A DNA stretch of 64,000 nucleotides from Oryzias latipes (taxonomy: Eukaryota > Chordata > Actinopteri > Beloniformes > Adrianichthyidae), in assembly GCF_002234675.1 (NCBI RefSeq), contig NC_019876.2:18545354-18609353 (forward strand). The letters are read 5' to 3'. Position 1 is the stretch's first letter, and every line of letters begins with the position of its first letter. Below are positions 32,879 through 46,000 of the stretch, in pieces. Under the pieces are notes generated by a model. The model was given only the letters and a program-made list of their open reading frames with translations, had not been told where the DNA came from and ran no database searches. The position numbers and the translations under genes were made by a program.

Positions 32879-35800
32879 ATGGCAACTGCTAAGAAGAGTG
32901 AGTTTTATTGTTGTTTTCACTGCTTTCTTTTGTGACACTTTACCTGTTTGTTTTACATAAAAAGAACCAGAATCATTTACAGTAATTGCTGTTTTTGACG
33001 GCTGAAAATATTCAAATAATTGATAAATATTTAACATTTTATCAGTCCCAAGTAAACCCAGGGAAATATTTACATTTGTTCCTAACAAAATGATTATTAC
33101 TTATCTTTTACACCATTATTCAAATACATGCTGGATTAATTATCAATATTTGGCAACATTTAATGTTATTTTTGCATTTCAATGCCCTTTTTTGACAATG
33201 TGTAAAAAAACAAACAAACCTGTAAAATTGCAGCTAAACTTGTCACAAATGCTGCTATGTAGTTGTTTTTTCTGCATGTAGTCAATCACTTTGAGCTTTT
33301 TAAAATTAGATTTAAATGACATATTTCCTGTTGGGCTTCTCTCAAATTTAATTTAGCCTTTCTGATGAGTGTGTCTGGTCTTACAATCACATAGAGCTAC
33401 AGCTATCTGTCTTGTTTTTGCAGCTTAAGTGGATTCATCTTTTTTCATCTTTTTAAAGGCCTCGTGTCACTTTTTTTCTTAAGTGGTTCCAATAGGCTTG
33501 GGCTTTATGTTGATTTTATTTTTTTCTTTAAAAATAGATGACCTGTCAGGGTTCTGACTTTTTTTATTAATAAAGAGAAGAACCACACAGGAGATGAGAA
33601 CTTTTGCTAGACTTCTGCAGAAGGAGAATGGGTCTGTCACAGCGCGAACTGTCACAGAGGAGTTCTGCCTTCCCAGTGTATTCAGTCTCTTTTTATTGAA
33701 AACTGAAGGTTGCAGACATGAATGTGGGTCATTTAATCAGGAACAACAGGAACATCATATTCTTGTATAATCAGAACTTTTCAGATTATTGTTTTCTTAC
33801 TGAAAGATAGAACTGAGACAATCATATTATGGTGATTAGAGCGTGCAAGCAAATGATAATTACCGGTACATAACTCTAACATGCCTATCATGTTCTCTTT
33901 GTTCACTTTGTGCACAAGAGTTTTGTATTTGAAAAAAAAAGTCTTCAAAATTTAAAAAACAAATACAAAACGCAAGCATCCAAAGCATTATATGTGTTTT
34001 TTTAAATGGCAGCCTGGATAATTAGGGCTTTCTTGCCTTTTACTTGACAAATTAGGAATAATATTAATAGTCTTAATATTCAAGTCATAATTCTGCACCA
34101 ATTTGCCTTTTCTTAATTTAAAAGTTCTGCTTTTGTTATTTTGGTGGAAGTAAGTCAAAATTAATGCAGTTCTCCAAAGTGAGTTATAACGTGTAGTCGC
34201 ATGCACCCGGACCAGTTTTGGGGTTTTTTTGAGCTTGCATAGAGTTGGAGAGAGGTGCATCTTAAGGGGAGTGCAGGGCTTCCTGCATGCAAAAAATGGG
34301 CCGTGTTCGAATCCCCGCCCTAATCCCGAACTACTATAAAATCTATATACTGCAGGACTATGTAGTGCCCTGGACTTTTAAAGCAATTCCGACACCATGC
34401 TCACTAATTTATTTATTTTTTAAACGGCGAATATGACATAATTGATTTCGCAAATTTAAAATCTCATTGATTTTTGGCAAAAATTGTTTAGACACAATGC
34501 ATTGTGGTCTATCTTCGCCAAACTAGTGATTGCACACTAGACTTCTGAAAAATTTCTAGGGCACTCTACTTTTGGAATTGTAGATTCAAACAGCACTACA
34601 AAATGGTGAACACACTATATAGTGCACTGTGCAGTGAGTAGTAAAGGAATTCGGACACAACTATGGGCAAACCTGTACAAGGCACACAAGGGGCACGCGC
34701 CTTTCCTTTTTGCTTGAGAATTTGTGCGGACCACCGGCGTGCCCTGTACAGATTCACCCATCTAGCCATAGGACTGTTGTGACCAAGTTATAAGAAGATA
34801 TCACCCTTAACCTGTAACAGCTCACAGAAGGTGTTTACATGGAAAAACAAAAGCATAAAACTTTTAGAATTTAGTTGATGAAAAAACTGTGAAACTATTG
34901 GTTGAGTCAAAGGAACAGCACAGCGTTTTTTAAAACTATTTGCATCACAAAATGTTTAGTAAATGAAATTAAAGTTACATTTTCAGGACGATCTTTTGAA
35001 AGTCTGTTTACAGTATAGGCTGAGTCTTTTTTTATCATTGTAAACATCGAACAAACAAAATTACAGTTATAGAAGAAAGGGCCTCTGCATTTAGAAAAAG
35101 CCATGGAAAAATAACTTGTTGGTTGGAAAAAAATGGATCTTTTATAGCAAATGTTTCTACCATCACCTGCATAGTTGATTGTTTTTCTCAGCTACAGGAT
35201 ACAAAATACATTTCAGGCTTGGGCTGTAGATGATAAGCGGTTTGTATAAATTGTTTGTTGGGAAAAAAAGAGAAGACAACTGCACCGGGGGCTGAGATCG
35301 AATGCTGCTTGTTCCCTAAAGCTCATACCAGGCAAGTCTGCATTTGTTAACAGAAGCTGCTGCAGGAAGGCCCCCTCGAGTCTTTAAATAGGTGGAGAAG
35401 AAGTTAAAGAAGGGGGCTTTCTGGGAAAGAAGCAAGCCTGTTTTACTGCTTTTTGTGTTTGTCTTTAGGTGGACCAGCCTGTCCTCATTGAACTTTTGCA
35501 GTTTTGGTTGTGCTTGCATATGGATGAGATTGTGAATTGCATATAAACTCTTTATAATTTGTAGAATTTGGTCAAATAAAGTGTTGGTAAAAAGAACCAG
35601 AATCATTTACAGTAATTGCTGAAAATATTCAAATAATTTGGTCAAATTGGTCAAATAAAGTGTTGGTACTTGTTCCTGCTAGGCCTGCACAATATATCGC
35701 AAATTTATCGTTATCGCGAGATCAAGCTGTGCAATATGCATATCGCAAAAGACGGCGAAAATTGCAATAAATGGTTTCCTTAAATGTGCAACAACAATCT

Positions 35801-38800
35801 TATGGCAGCTTGAAGTATTTAACGGATTAAATAAATCCATTTATGTATTTGACCAATCAGATGCACTCCTTCACGTTGTTGACCAATCGGATGGAGCCCT
35901 TTTATGTTAGATGTTCGCTTCCTATGTAGACGAGGGTCATTTGGAGTATATTTTTAAACTGTTTCAGTGAAATGGAAATGATGTTTTTGGTTGTTTCGCT
36001 ATTTGTTCATATACCGCAGGTTATATCGTCATCGCAATATTGATCACTAATATCCCATATCACAAGTTTTCCTCATATCATGCAACCCTAGTTTGTCAGG
36101 TGGGGAAGGCTGGTGAGCAGGTAGGACCCAGACGCAGAGGCAGGAGGCACACGGTTCCAAGGCAAGGTGTTTAATCACAACAAAAAGCGCTGCAGAGCAG
36201 GATAACAAAACTAAAACTAAACTCACTGTGGCAAAGCATGAAACATGGCATGAAGGGAGTCAGGGACAAAGATACCTTAAAGACGTTAGTGACGTTAATG
36301 GACCAGCACAAGAGGAAGGGAGAGACGAGACTTAAATACAGACAGGACAGACAAGACACAGGTGAACAAGATAAGGACAGATAGGGAGAAGGAAGTAAAA
36401 CTCAGGAACATGACAAAACAGAACACCTTTCAAAATAAAACAGGAAACAGAACCAAACATGAGAGAACAAGAAATAAGGCAAAAACCAAGACAAAAGAAA
36501 CCCAAACCATGACATAGTTCCTGCTATTAATTTAGTGTGTGGTTAAACTTGGCTGTTTAGTTCTGCATTTTTTGTACTTTTCAAACCTCCACGTTCAACA
36601 TCAACTTCTCCTGAACTCCTTTCATATTAACACAAATTCATCACAATTATAAGCAGTTTTCCTTAACTGAGAATTTACTGAATTTGATCTATTATCTGAA
36701 AAATATACATACTCAAAAGCTTTGAAGTAACATCCTAGTTCTGCAAGCTGACAGAGTCGTGACACTATAAATTCTTACCTCTGTAAAAGCTGTGAGCACG
36801 TTTCCTCAAAACTCTGTAAACCTGATTAGAACAGCATCACACAGTGGGCAGAAGTTTTTATGTGAATTAGATGATTAAAGATTGAGGTCTTGTAAATAAA
36901 TGCAAATGTAGGTGCCTCATCTGTTTGTTTAGCTTATTATATAAGGAAACCACACAGTATGTAGCAATATGTGCATTGGTGTGTTGTGAGTAGGAGTTAA
37001 TGTATGGTAATATGAAAACCCACGACTTTGGAAGTCTGTTTTTGTATTAATGCAGCAGCTGTCATAGTGTTTCTTTACTGTTGCCAGAGGAAATGTTTTA
37101 GTCTCGGGCAGTTCAAGCGAGTTGTTTTACTTGTTTGCCGTTTATAGGGAGGAGAATGACTTCAGGGAGTAATTATATGATGGATCATAGCAACAAAAGG
37201 AGGTAAATGATACTGTATTTTTTAAAGAAGATATCCTTTAAAAAATAATCAAACATGGTTTTAACCCCCCTTTTTTTTAAATAAAATAAAAAAGGAAATG
37301 GTATGTGGGATATACCACAGACCAAGTTGATCACAGAAAACATTTCTGATGTTCTTCTGTCACAATTATGTCACCATGGGTTTTATTGAGTTCATATGTA
37401 GTGCTGTCATGCCATTAATTTTTTGTGTGTAATTGATTAATCTGTTTTTATTTAACCGAATAATTGCTGTTAAAAGCCTTATTTTAATGTATTTTATTTA
37501 AATAAATGTGACACAGTGTGATACAGTAAAAGATCGAAATAAACAAAAAAGTGGTTTTACGTAGTTTCTTACCATAACAGACTTCCAACCTTTACTTTAC
37601 AACACCAAGGGGCATTTTTTTGCAATCACGAACAAATAAGAACACAATAATAGGTATAGGTTAAAAATGAGATTAACGTGAATTAAGAAAAAAGTACTCA
37701 TTTGTCTGTAATAAATGTATTGCTATTAATACAAGAATCGACACCTTTAAATATAGGTATACTTTTTTTCTTCCTAAAATTTAGCTCAATTACCCTCAAA
37801 TTGTTATAATTCTTTTTTGTCTATTTGTTAAAAATTCTTATACTTCATATCAATATGCCTAAATTATTATAGTAAGGGTTATGCTTCATATTTTATCTAT
37901 CATTACATTTAAATGGGGAATGCTCATGTTTAGAAATGATCATTTAATACTTCTGGGATATTAGTTGAAGTTTAATAATGGAATGACCTGAACTGACTCC
38001 CATTCGTTTGGATTTGGGAGAGGCTAAGGATATTGCTCTGTCTGAAGCCTTAAGATACTAAATTGCGATTAAAATAGGGTTTGTTTTTTTGATGATCTTC
38101 AACCAAAGCTTCCTGTAAGGGATATTGTTAATGATACAGAGTTTTTCTGTGCTTCTCATTTTCACTTTCTACTTCTACCCAGATTCTGCACATATGGAAC
38201 ATGATGTAACTGGCAAACTCATTATTGTGACCCAGATTGCAGAGAGCAAGGATTTCTAATCTGATATGAGTCTGAATATAAGTTTAACGGAACAGATCCC
38301 ATGTGGGACAGGAACGTCACAGGTTTATATAATGCAGTTTCACAGGTCATTGTGTGTCGGCGATTTTCTTTGTTTTCTGTCTTCTCACTATGGTTGTACG
38401 TTTCATTTGCCTTTTAGAAATCATAAGTAGCTGTTCTGGCAGCGCTGCTGCTACAAGTCCTGTCCGGTGAAAGCACTGAGGTTTCTCGGTTCAAATCTTC
38501 TTTGACTGTATATCAACGGATACACATTTTTGTGGCCAATACCTATTATTAATAGCCAAGGCTGTCGATAACTGAGATTTGTAGCCGATATGCATTTGCA
38601 GTAAAAGTGACTAGCGACTAGTCTAATTGTTAGAAAAACCACTCTTGCTCTGATGCCTATTTTTTTAAATGTTCTTGCTAACCCTTAATTTTTTTAAAAT
38701 GATTTTTTTTCTGTATTGCAAGTTACTCAAGTTATAAACTGACCAATCAGATGCCTCAAAAAACGCACGTGGTCTCACGTCAAACGTTTAAAAATGTTTG

Positions 38801-41800
38801 ACAGGTTCTCCTGAGCCCGCTTGTGGACATCCAACAAGCTCACTCCTGATTGGCAAGAGTGGTTGCCATAGAAACGATCACTCAGACCAAGTCAGACCAA
38901 TCACAGCTGACTGGCGTCGTGTAGCTCCACCTTGGTGGCATTTGTATCACAATAAAATGGTGAATTAATTTACTTAATTTAGTCTGAGCTGGAATTAAGC
39001 CATTTTCTATGGGTGACATCATACTCTGTCTGATTGTCTTATACAGTCAATGCTACTGATCTTCATTGTTTCTCCATATCGTCCATGTCTCAGAACCCAC
39101 TTCTGACAGCTACCCCCTAGTTGTGCAACTCTTAGCTTTTGATGAGCTCTTACTCGTGTTGTGGTCTGACCAATCAGATGACCCTGTGGGGGGTAGAATT
39201 ATTGGACAGGGAGAGTGGCAAAACTGCCGAAATAACCAGTAAAACTGATTTCATGTTGACCTGCTTGAATATTAATGAAGGCTCATATTAAAGGCTCATA
39301 AATACTAGTAGGTTAATATACCAAATATTGGCTGATTTCTTTTTTTTTTTGGTCAATCTCTGATATGAACTTTCTCTGGGTTCTGAGCTTGCATGGTTTT
39401 AATGCAAATACAAACATGTTTGGGTCAAAAAAACATAACAAAATTGTATTTCAATATTTGGCATTATTATTTTTATGTCTTGCCTTTCCAAGGAAGGATA
39501 TTTAGTCGGGGTCGAAATGACAAAAGATTAAAGTCCTCCTTAAAGAGAGATGCCTAGAGGCTGTAGTCACAAAGCATTTTGCCATCAGTTTTGGTAGTTT
39601 TTGATCAGATCTAAAATAATTGGAAGTTTGTGTTACGTAGTGAACTAAGACAAGGCAGGCATGCTCTTGGGAATTATAGCATCTCTCTCTTTTTTTTTTA
39701 GTTTTTTATAAACAGTTACATTTATTTAAGTTCACATTTCTGCACCTCTTTACAGATAGCGTATTATCAATATAGTTTTTATTAATTAGATCTTTATTGT
39801 TAACTACATGGTTCAAACTCATCTGGACCAATCATCTAAATATTAGGCTCAGTGCTTTTAAAGAACAAATTGTTTGTTGTTTTTGAATCAGGCTCTCTGG
39901 GGAGAGGCTGTTTATTTGCAGAACAAGTTTCCATTTCTCTCGCACAGCGGGTAAATGCCTAGGCTGGAACAACGAATGTCAAATTCTCAGTGTCAACTAA
40001 CAGCAGTAAAAACACATTGAGCTCTTAACCCTTTTCTTGACCCAAAGTTCCCAAAGAGCCTGAAATATAAGTGTCTGTAAAGTGATATTGACTGATGGTC
40101 CTGTCGCTGAAAATAGCTCTTTATGGCTTTGGACTTACCTTTGGGATCATCAATGTATAACTTCATGTGTGCATCATTTCAACTGGCAATTTGATGCATC
40201 TTTGTTTATGTTTATGTATGTCAGGGTTTCAGAAGCTGATTCCTCCTAATTTTTTTGCAGTGTGTTCAAAGGCAGGAGGTGTCCACTTCTCAGAGGAACC
40301 TCCTTCTACTGGAGTCCCATCACATGTTCATTTTGATGAGAAACTGCATGACTCGGTGGTCATGGTGACTCAGGAGGATGATGGCAACTTCATGGTGAAG
40401 GTGTGTTCATTTCAACATTTCTCACGCATTTGATGTACCGGTAGTTTTTAATTTAGCCAAAACCAAATGAGCATAATTCTCAGTTTCCACCTTGGAATCA
40501 CAAGGCTAACAGCTGAGGGAAAAAAAGAAGAAAAAAAAATGAATAAAAGGTTAAAAAAAGGCACATGGTTAAAATTTGATTTCATTTAAAATTTGCTAAA
40601 GCAAATTCCTTTTGCAGTGATGTTGGGAAGTAGCTGGATAGTGGACTACCAGGTGTTGCAGATTTATTTACAGTAGCATAGAAAAAGAAAAAGCAACGTG
40701 ATGCATCCCTTTATTTAAAACATTTGGGTTGTGTCCAAATTCCCTCAATACTTTCCGGTTCCTGCACTATATAGGGCGTTCAACATTTTGTGGAGGTGTC
40801 CAAATCTACAATTGTGCCCTAAAATCTTCTCAGAAATCTCAAATCTCAATTTCTCAGAAATTTCTACCAAAAAGCTGTGCATCAATACTCATCAGATTGG
40901 CAAATATAGACCACGATGTACGTTCATGTGCCATAAGTCCAAACGCAACACTCACTGTTTTTAGTGTAAAACATAAAATAAAATCTTTTGCACTTGAAAC
41001 AGAAAAATTCCCCTTGAAACTGAAACATGTATTTGCAATCAAAACAATTTTCACTTGAGAGAAATTCACTCTTCTGCTAAATTGTCAGAAATTCTTCCAA
41101 TTAGATTGTAGCCTGGATCAGGTTTCTGCACGATTGGAAGAATTTCTGGCCAACAAGCATCATCCTTCATATCCATCTCTTTAATTTGGTGGCTTTTGTG
41201 GCACATTTGTAACAAACTGACCTGCTCTGCTTAGAGCGCAGAAGAGACTAGTATTGTTTTGTCGGCATATATTTTTCAGTTTCCAGAGTTAAAATTGTTT
41301 TGATTGCTCATATTTTTTACTGTTTCTAGTGCAAAGTAATTTTTGAGCACACAACATTTTTAAATTTTTACACTCAAAACAGTGAGTGTTGCGCTTGGAA
41401 TAATGGCTCAAAAATTGCTCAATAGACAAAAAGCAAAAGCAAAAACTGATTCCATGTGGAGCTACATCATCATCATCATCGGAAACTAAAATGGATCCTG
41501 AAAAAATGGATGTGAGCAATAGAGCAATTAATAGTCATTTTCAACTTTTTAAGCAAGGTCTTAAAAAAGTACTAGAACATGTAATGACCAAACACCTTTC
41601 CACTGTCTTTTGTTCCTGCCTGGTTTACGTTGATTGGTAGAAACTAGGCTTGTAAACATTAACCCTTTATCCAATGTTGACATTCTTTTGACTGCTGTAA
41701 CTCAAAATCACAGCCATTTCCACAATTAACAAGTTCCAGTGGATTCTGAAGCGCAGATAGGCAGCACTCTTAAGTAGTGAAATGTTTACCTAATCAATGT

Positions 41801-43023
41801 AAATCAGCTGACTCTGTCTTTGCTGAGTCCAAAGCTGATATAAAAAGCTACTTTTCTCTTTGACAAAATGAGCTGATATACGTTGATTGCGTAAATGGTC
41901 TAAAAATTACAGTATGTCACGGAGCATGGTATTTAGGTGTCGCTAAGGTAATACAAATTTCTGGGAAGCACATTTTTAACAGTATTTTTAAATGTTTCTT
42001 TTTTCTTTTTTTTAGAAATAACAAGAAAACATTTTGAAGCATTTATGGGTGTGTTGAGCAGCAATTCGTGCAAGGTGTCTCAGGGTTTCTTCAGACTGGA
42101 CACATTTGGTCAACTTAAAAGTGAACCAGAGTTCGTTTCTGGAAACACATAAGCGCATCCTGATCCAGGACCAGGAACTGCTCTCTGAACCATCTCTCCA
42201 GGTGGTCCTGGTTCATTTCCAATTGGAAGGAGCTTCAGTTCGCTCTGAGATTTCTCAGTCTGAATACAATCCGTCCTAGGAGCGGAACAGCCGAACCAAA
42301 ACGGCCACCGTAGCCGACATAAACAGAGTAGGAAAGAAGGAACCGATAAACCGCAGACAAATTTATAAAGCAACGATTGTCGTGTTATCATGTGTGGACA
42401 GGCTTGTCACGTGTGTTTTGTGTTTTTGTTGATGCTTGCACAATAAAGCTTGCAGATGCAGAAAAACAAAGTTATGTGGACTCGCTGAAGCCTCCATTGT
42501 GCCTCAGTGCTTCTAGCCTGGTTGCCCTCTGTTCGTCATGAGGAAACAAACCCCAGAGAAGCAGCTATTGCAAAGTCAATTTAAAGGCACACAGCTAAGT
42601 GTTTTCTGAAAGGTACACACATAAACCTCTTAATTTAACAGGTAGTGAATTTGATCTTTCCGAAGTGGCTGACACTGAAATCAAAAAAACTCTCAAAAAC
42701 TTCTTCATTGAGGCTTTAGAAAAGCCTGCAGGTGAATTATTGCCTAAAATAACTTGTTCCAAAAACGTTTTTGTTCTTCAATTATCTGCCACAGTGTCTC
42801 TTTTTTAGAACTTTTTTCTTATCCTAGTGGATTTGACAAATTAAACGGTTTCTTTTTATGATTCAGGTCTTTAGAAGTTCGGAGAAATAGGAAATACTGC
42901 AGTACTTTTTTACTGTATTGAATGCTAAACTGTATTACAACCCTAACCCTAACCCTGCATAGAAAAATATTGCTCTTAGTCGCTAAGCCTTCATTAATAA
43001 TTTTTTATTTCCATTATATTTTA

Positions 43024-43066
<43 letters not shown>

Positions 43067-46000
43067 CCTCCCTCCGTCCGTCCCTCCGTCCGTCCGTCCG
43101 TCCGTCCGTCCGTCCGTCCGTGTACATACAAGTATTTTTTTTTCATTTTGTTTCTGTTGAGTGTATGCTTTTGTCAGATCTTTCCAAGCATGCTTGACTG
43201 TCTTTGTGCAGTCCTCACAGTCAGTTCTGGCTTCTTCGCATAGAATATATCAGTGGCTGTGGTGGTTTGGAGGGTTGTTGTTATGGAAACAGAAGGCTTG
43301 GTTTGCTCATCTTCAAATGGAGCAAAGATGAAGTGGGAGTATGTGGGCTGAAAAATGGCATTCAAGCAACCATTGTGAACACGATTTGAATTGCAAATAT
43401 CTGCATGTTAGTCTGTCATGTGTTGTCTGACCAAAACAACAGAGATTTTTCTGTTTAACATGACAGTGGTTGGGCAGAGATATGGAAGTAGCTATGATAT
43501 ACAATCCAAACTTGTTTAAGAGTTAAGATTTGTGATTTTATGTTGTCTGTTTTCCAACAGTGACTACTGAAAGGAAAGTACAGACAACTAACAGTTTTAC
43601 TCACTGGTGTACTGCACTTCTGTTACATAAAGTAACTGAATAATAAAGAATGAAAAATGTGTTTATTTTGAGAAATATTGACAAAAAAAACCAAGAGTAG
43701 CTCATTTACGATGACCAGCTGGTATTTATTGGTGCTAATTTGATCAAAATAATATTTTTTAATGTACCAGTATTTAAGTGTTATAAGCCTTCTCACATGC
43801 AGCCTTCTGCTAATCATATCTCCTAATCTGTAAGTTTCATGTTGATTGGCGAACAACTTTTTTATTTCCCCAAAATATCTAATGTAGAAGCACCAAAAAG
43901 AAAGTAGTTCAGAATACATCTTTATTTTATCTTTATTTGAACACCCCTAATTACTGGAATTTAAAGGGCCACTCCAATAAAAATCTTGATTTTTTTTTTT
44001 TTTTTTTTTTTAAACATGTTCCTGTAGCCTTTTTCTCGTGATAGAAGAAAAGCTAGCGGATAAGAGGGTAAACAAAGGGATGATGTGAAACGAGGCCGAG
44101 TGTGCTTCCGTTGACAGTAAATGAGAACTTTACTGAACAACCCCTCCCCCCTCGCATTCCAAATAGGGAGTACCCACCGGAAAAATAGACAGCTGTTAAC
44201 TCAGTTAGTATGTTCGTCAGAAAACCGTTTTTGCTCTGCTAACTTTTATTAACATGTTCTTGTTAACCCTAATTTTTTCATGGTATTTTTGCTGTAGCTG
44301 TACACTGTACTGTAGGTTATTCAAGTTACAGTGCCTTGCGAAAGTTTTCAGCCCCCTTGAACTTTTCAACCTTTTGCCACAGTTCAGCCATAAGTGAGAC
44401 ACAATCATGAAGTGGAACGAAATGTATTGGATATTTTAAACTTGTTTAACAAAAAAATACTGAAACACTGGGCGAGCAAAATTATTCAGCCCCTTCACTT
44501 TGAGTGCAGCAAACTGTCCAGATGTTCAGTGAAGATCTCTGAATGATCCAATGTTGACCTAAATGACTAATGATGACAAATAGAATCCACCTGTATGTAA
44601 TCAGGTCTCCTTGTAAATGCACCTGCTCTGTGATAGTCTCAGAGGTCCGTTTAAAGCGCAGAAAGCATCATGAAGAACGAGGAACACACCATTCAGGTCC
44701 GAGATACTGTTATGGAAATGTTTAAAGCTGGATTTGGGTACAAAAAGATTTCTTAACCTATAAACATCCCAAGGAGCACTGTGCAAGGAATAATATTGAA
44801 ATGGAAGGAGTAGACCACTGTAAATCTATAAAAGACTCCGCCGTCCGTCTAAACTCAGCTCAAACAAGGAGAAGACTGATCAGAGATGCAGCCAAGAGGC
44901 CCATGATCACTCTGGATGAACTGCAGAGATCTACAGCTGAGGTGGGACAGTCTGTCCATAGGACATCAATCAGTGGTATACTGCACAAATCTGGCCTTTA
45001 TAGAAGACTGGCAAGAAGAAGGCAATTTCTTAAAGATATCCATGAATATCTTGTTTAAAGTTTGCCACAAGCCATCTGGGAGACACGCCAAACATGTGGA
45101 AGAAGGTGCTCTGGTCTGATGAAACCAAAGTTGAACTTTTTGGCAACAATGCAAAACGTTATGTTTGGCATAAAAAGCAACACAGCTCATCACCCTGAAG
45201 ATACCTTCTCCACTGTCAAACATGGTGGTGGCAGCATCATGGTCTGGGCCTGCTTTTCTTCAGCAGGGACAGGGAGGATGGGTAGAATTGATGGGAAGAT
45301 GGATGGAGCCAAATACAGGAGCATTCTGGAAGAAAACCTGATGGAGTCTGCGAAATACCTGAGACTGGGACAGAGATTTGTCTTCAAACAAGACAATGAT
45401 CCAAACCATAAATCTACAATGGACTGGTTCACAAATAAACATATCCAGGTGTTGGAATGGCCAGGTCGAAGTTCAGACCTGAATCCAATCAAGAATCTGT
45501 GCAGAGAACTGAAAACTGCTGTTCACAAACACGCTCCATCTAACTTCACTGAGATCCAGCTGTTTTGCAAGAAGGAATGGACAAAAATTTCAGTCTCTCG
45601 ATGTGCAAAACTGGTAGAGACATACCTCAAGCAACTTAGAGCTGTAATCACAGCAAAAGGTGGCGCTACAAAGTATTAACTTAAGGGGGCTAATTAATTT
45701 TCATTCCCAATTTTTCATTTTTTTATTTGTTAAACAAGTTTGAAATATCCAATAAATTTCATTCCACTTCGTGATTGTGTCCCACTTGTTGTTGATTCTT
45801 CACAAAAAATTGCAGTTTTATATCTTTATGTTTGCAGCCTGAAATGTGGCAAAAGTTTGGAAAGTTCAAGGGGCCGAATATTTTCACAAGGCACTGTATG
45901 AACTGACAAATCAGATGCCAAAATAAAAGTAGGTGGCCTCGTGTTGAATGTTCAAAGCGTTTGATTGACAGATTCTCCCGAGCCCACTTTCAGTGGAAGG

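Noticed and set aside
42922-43197. Cys/Ser- and Arg/Pro-repetitive frame
   Set aside because: Direct translation of the TGTC/CCGT microsatellite.
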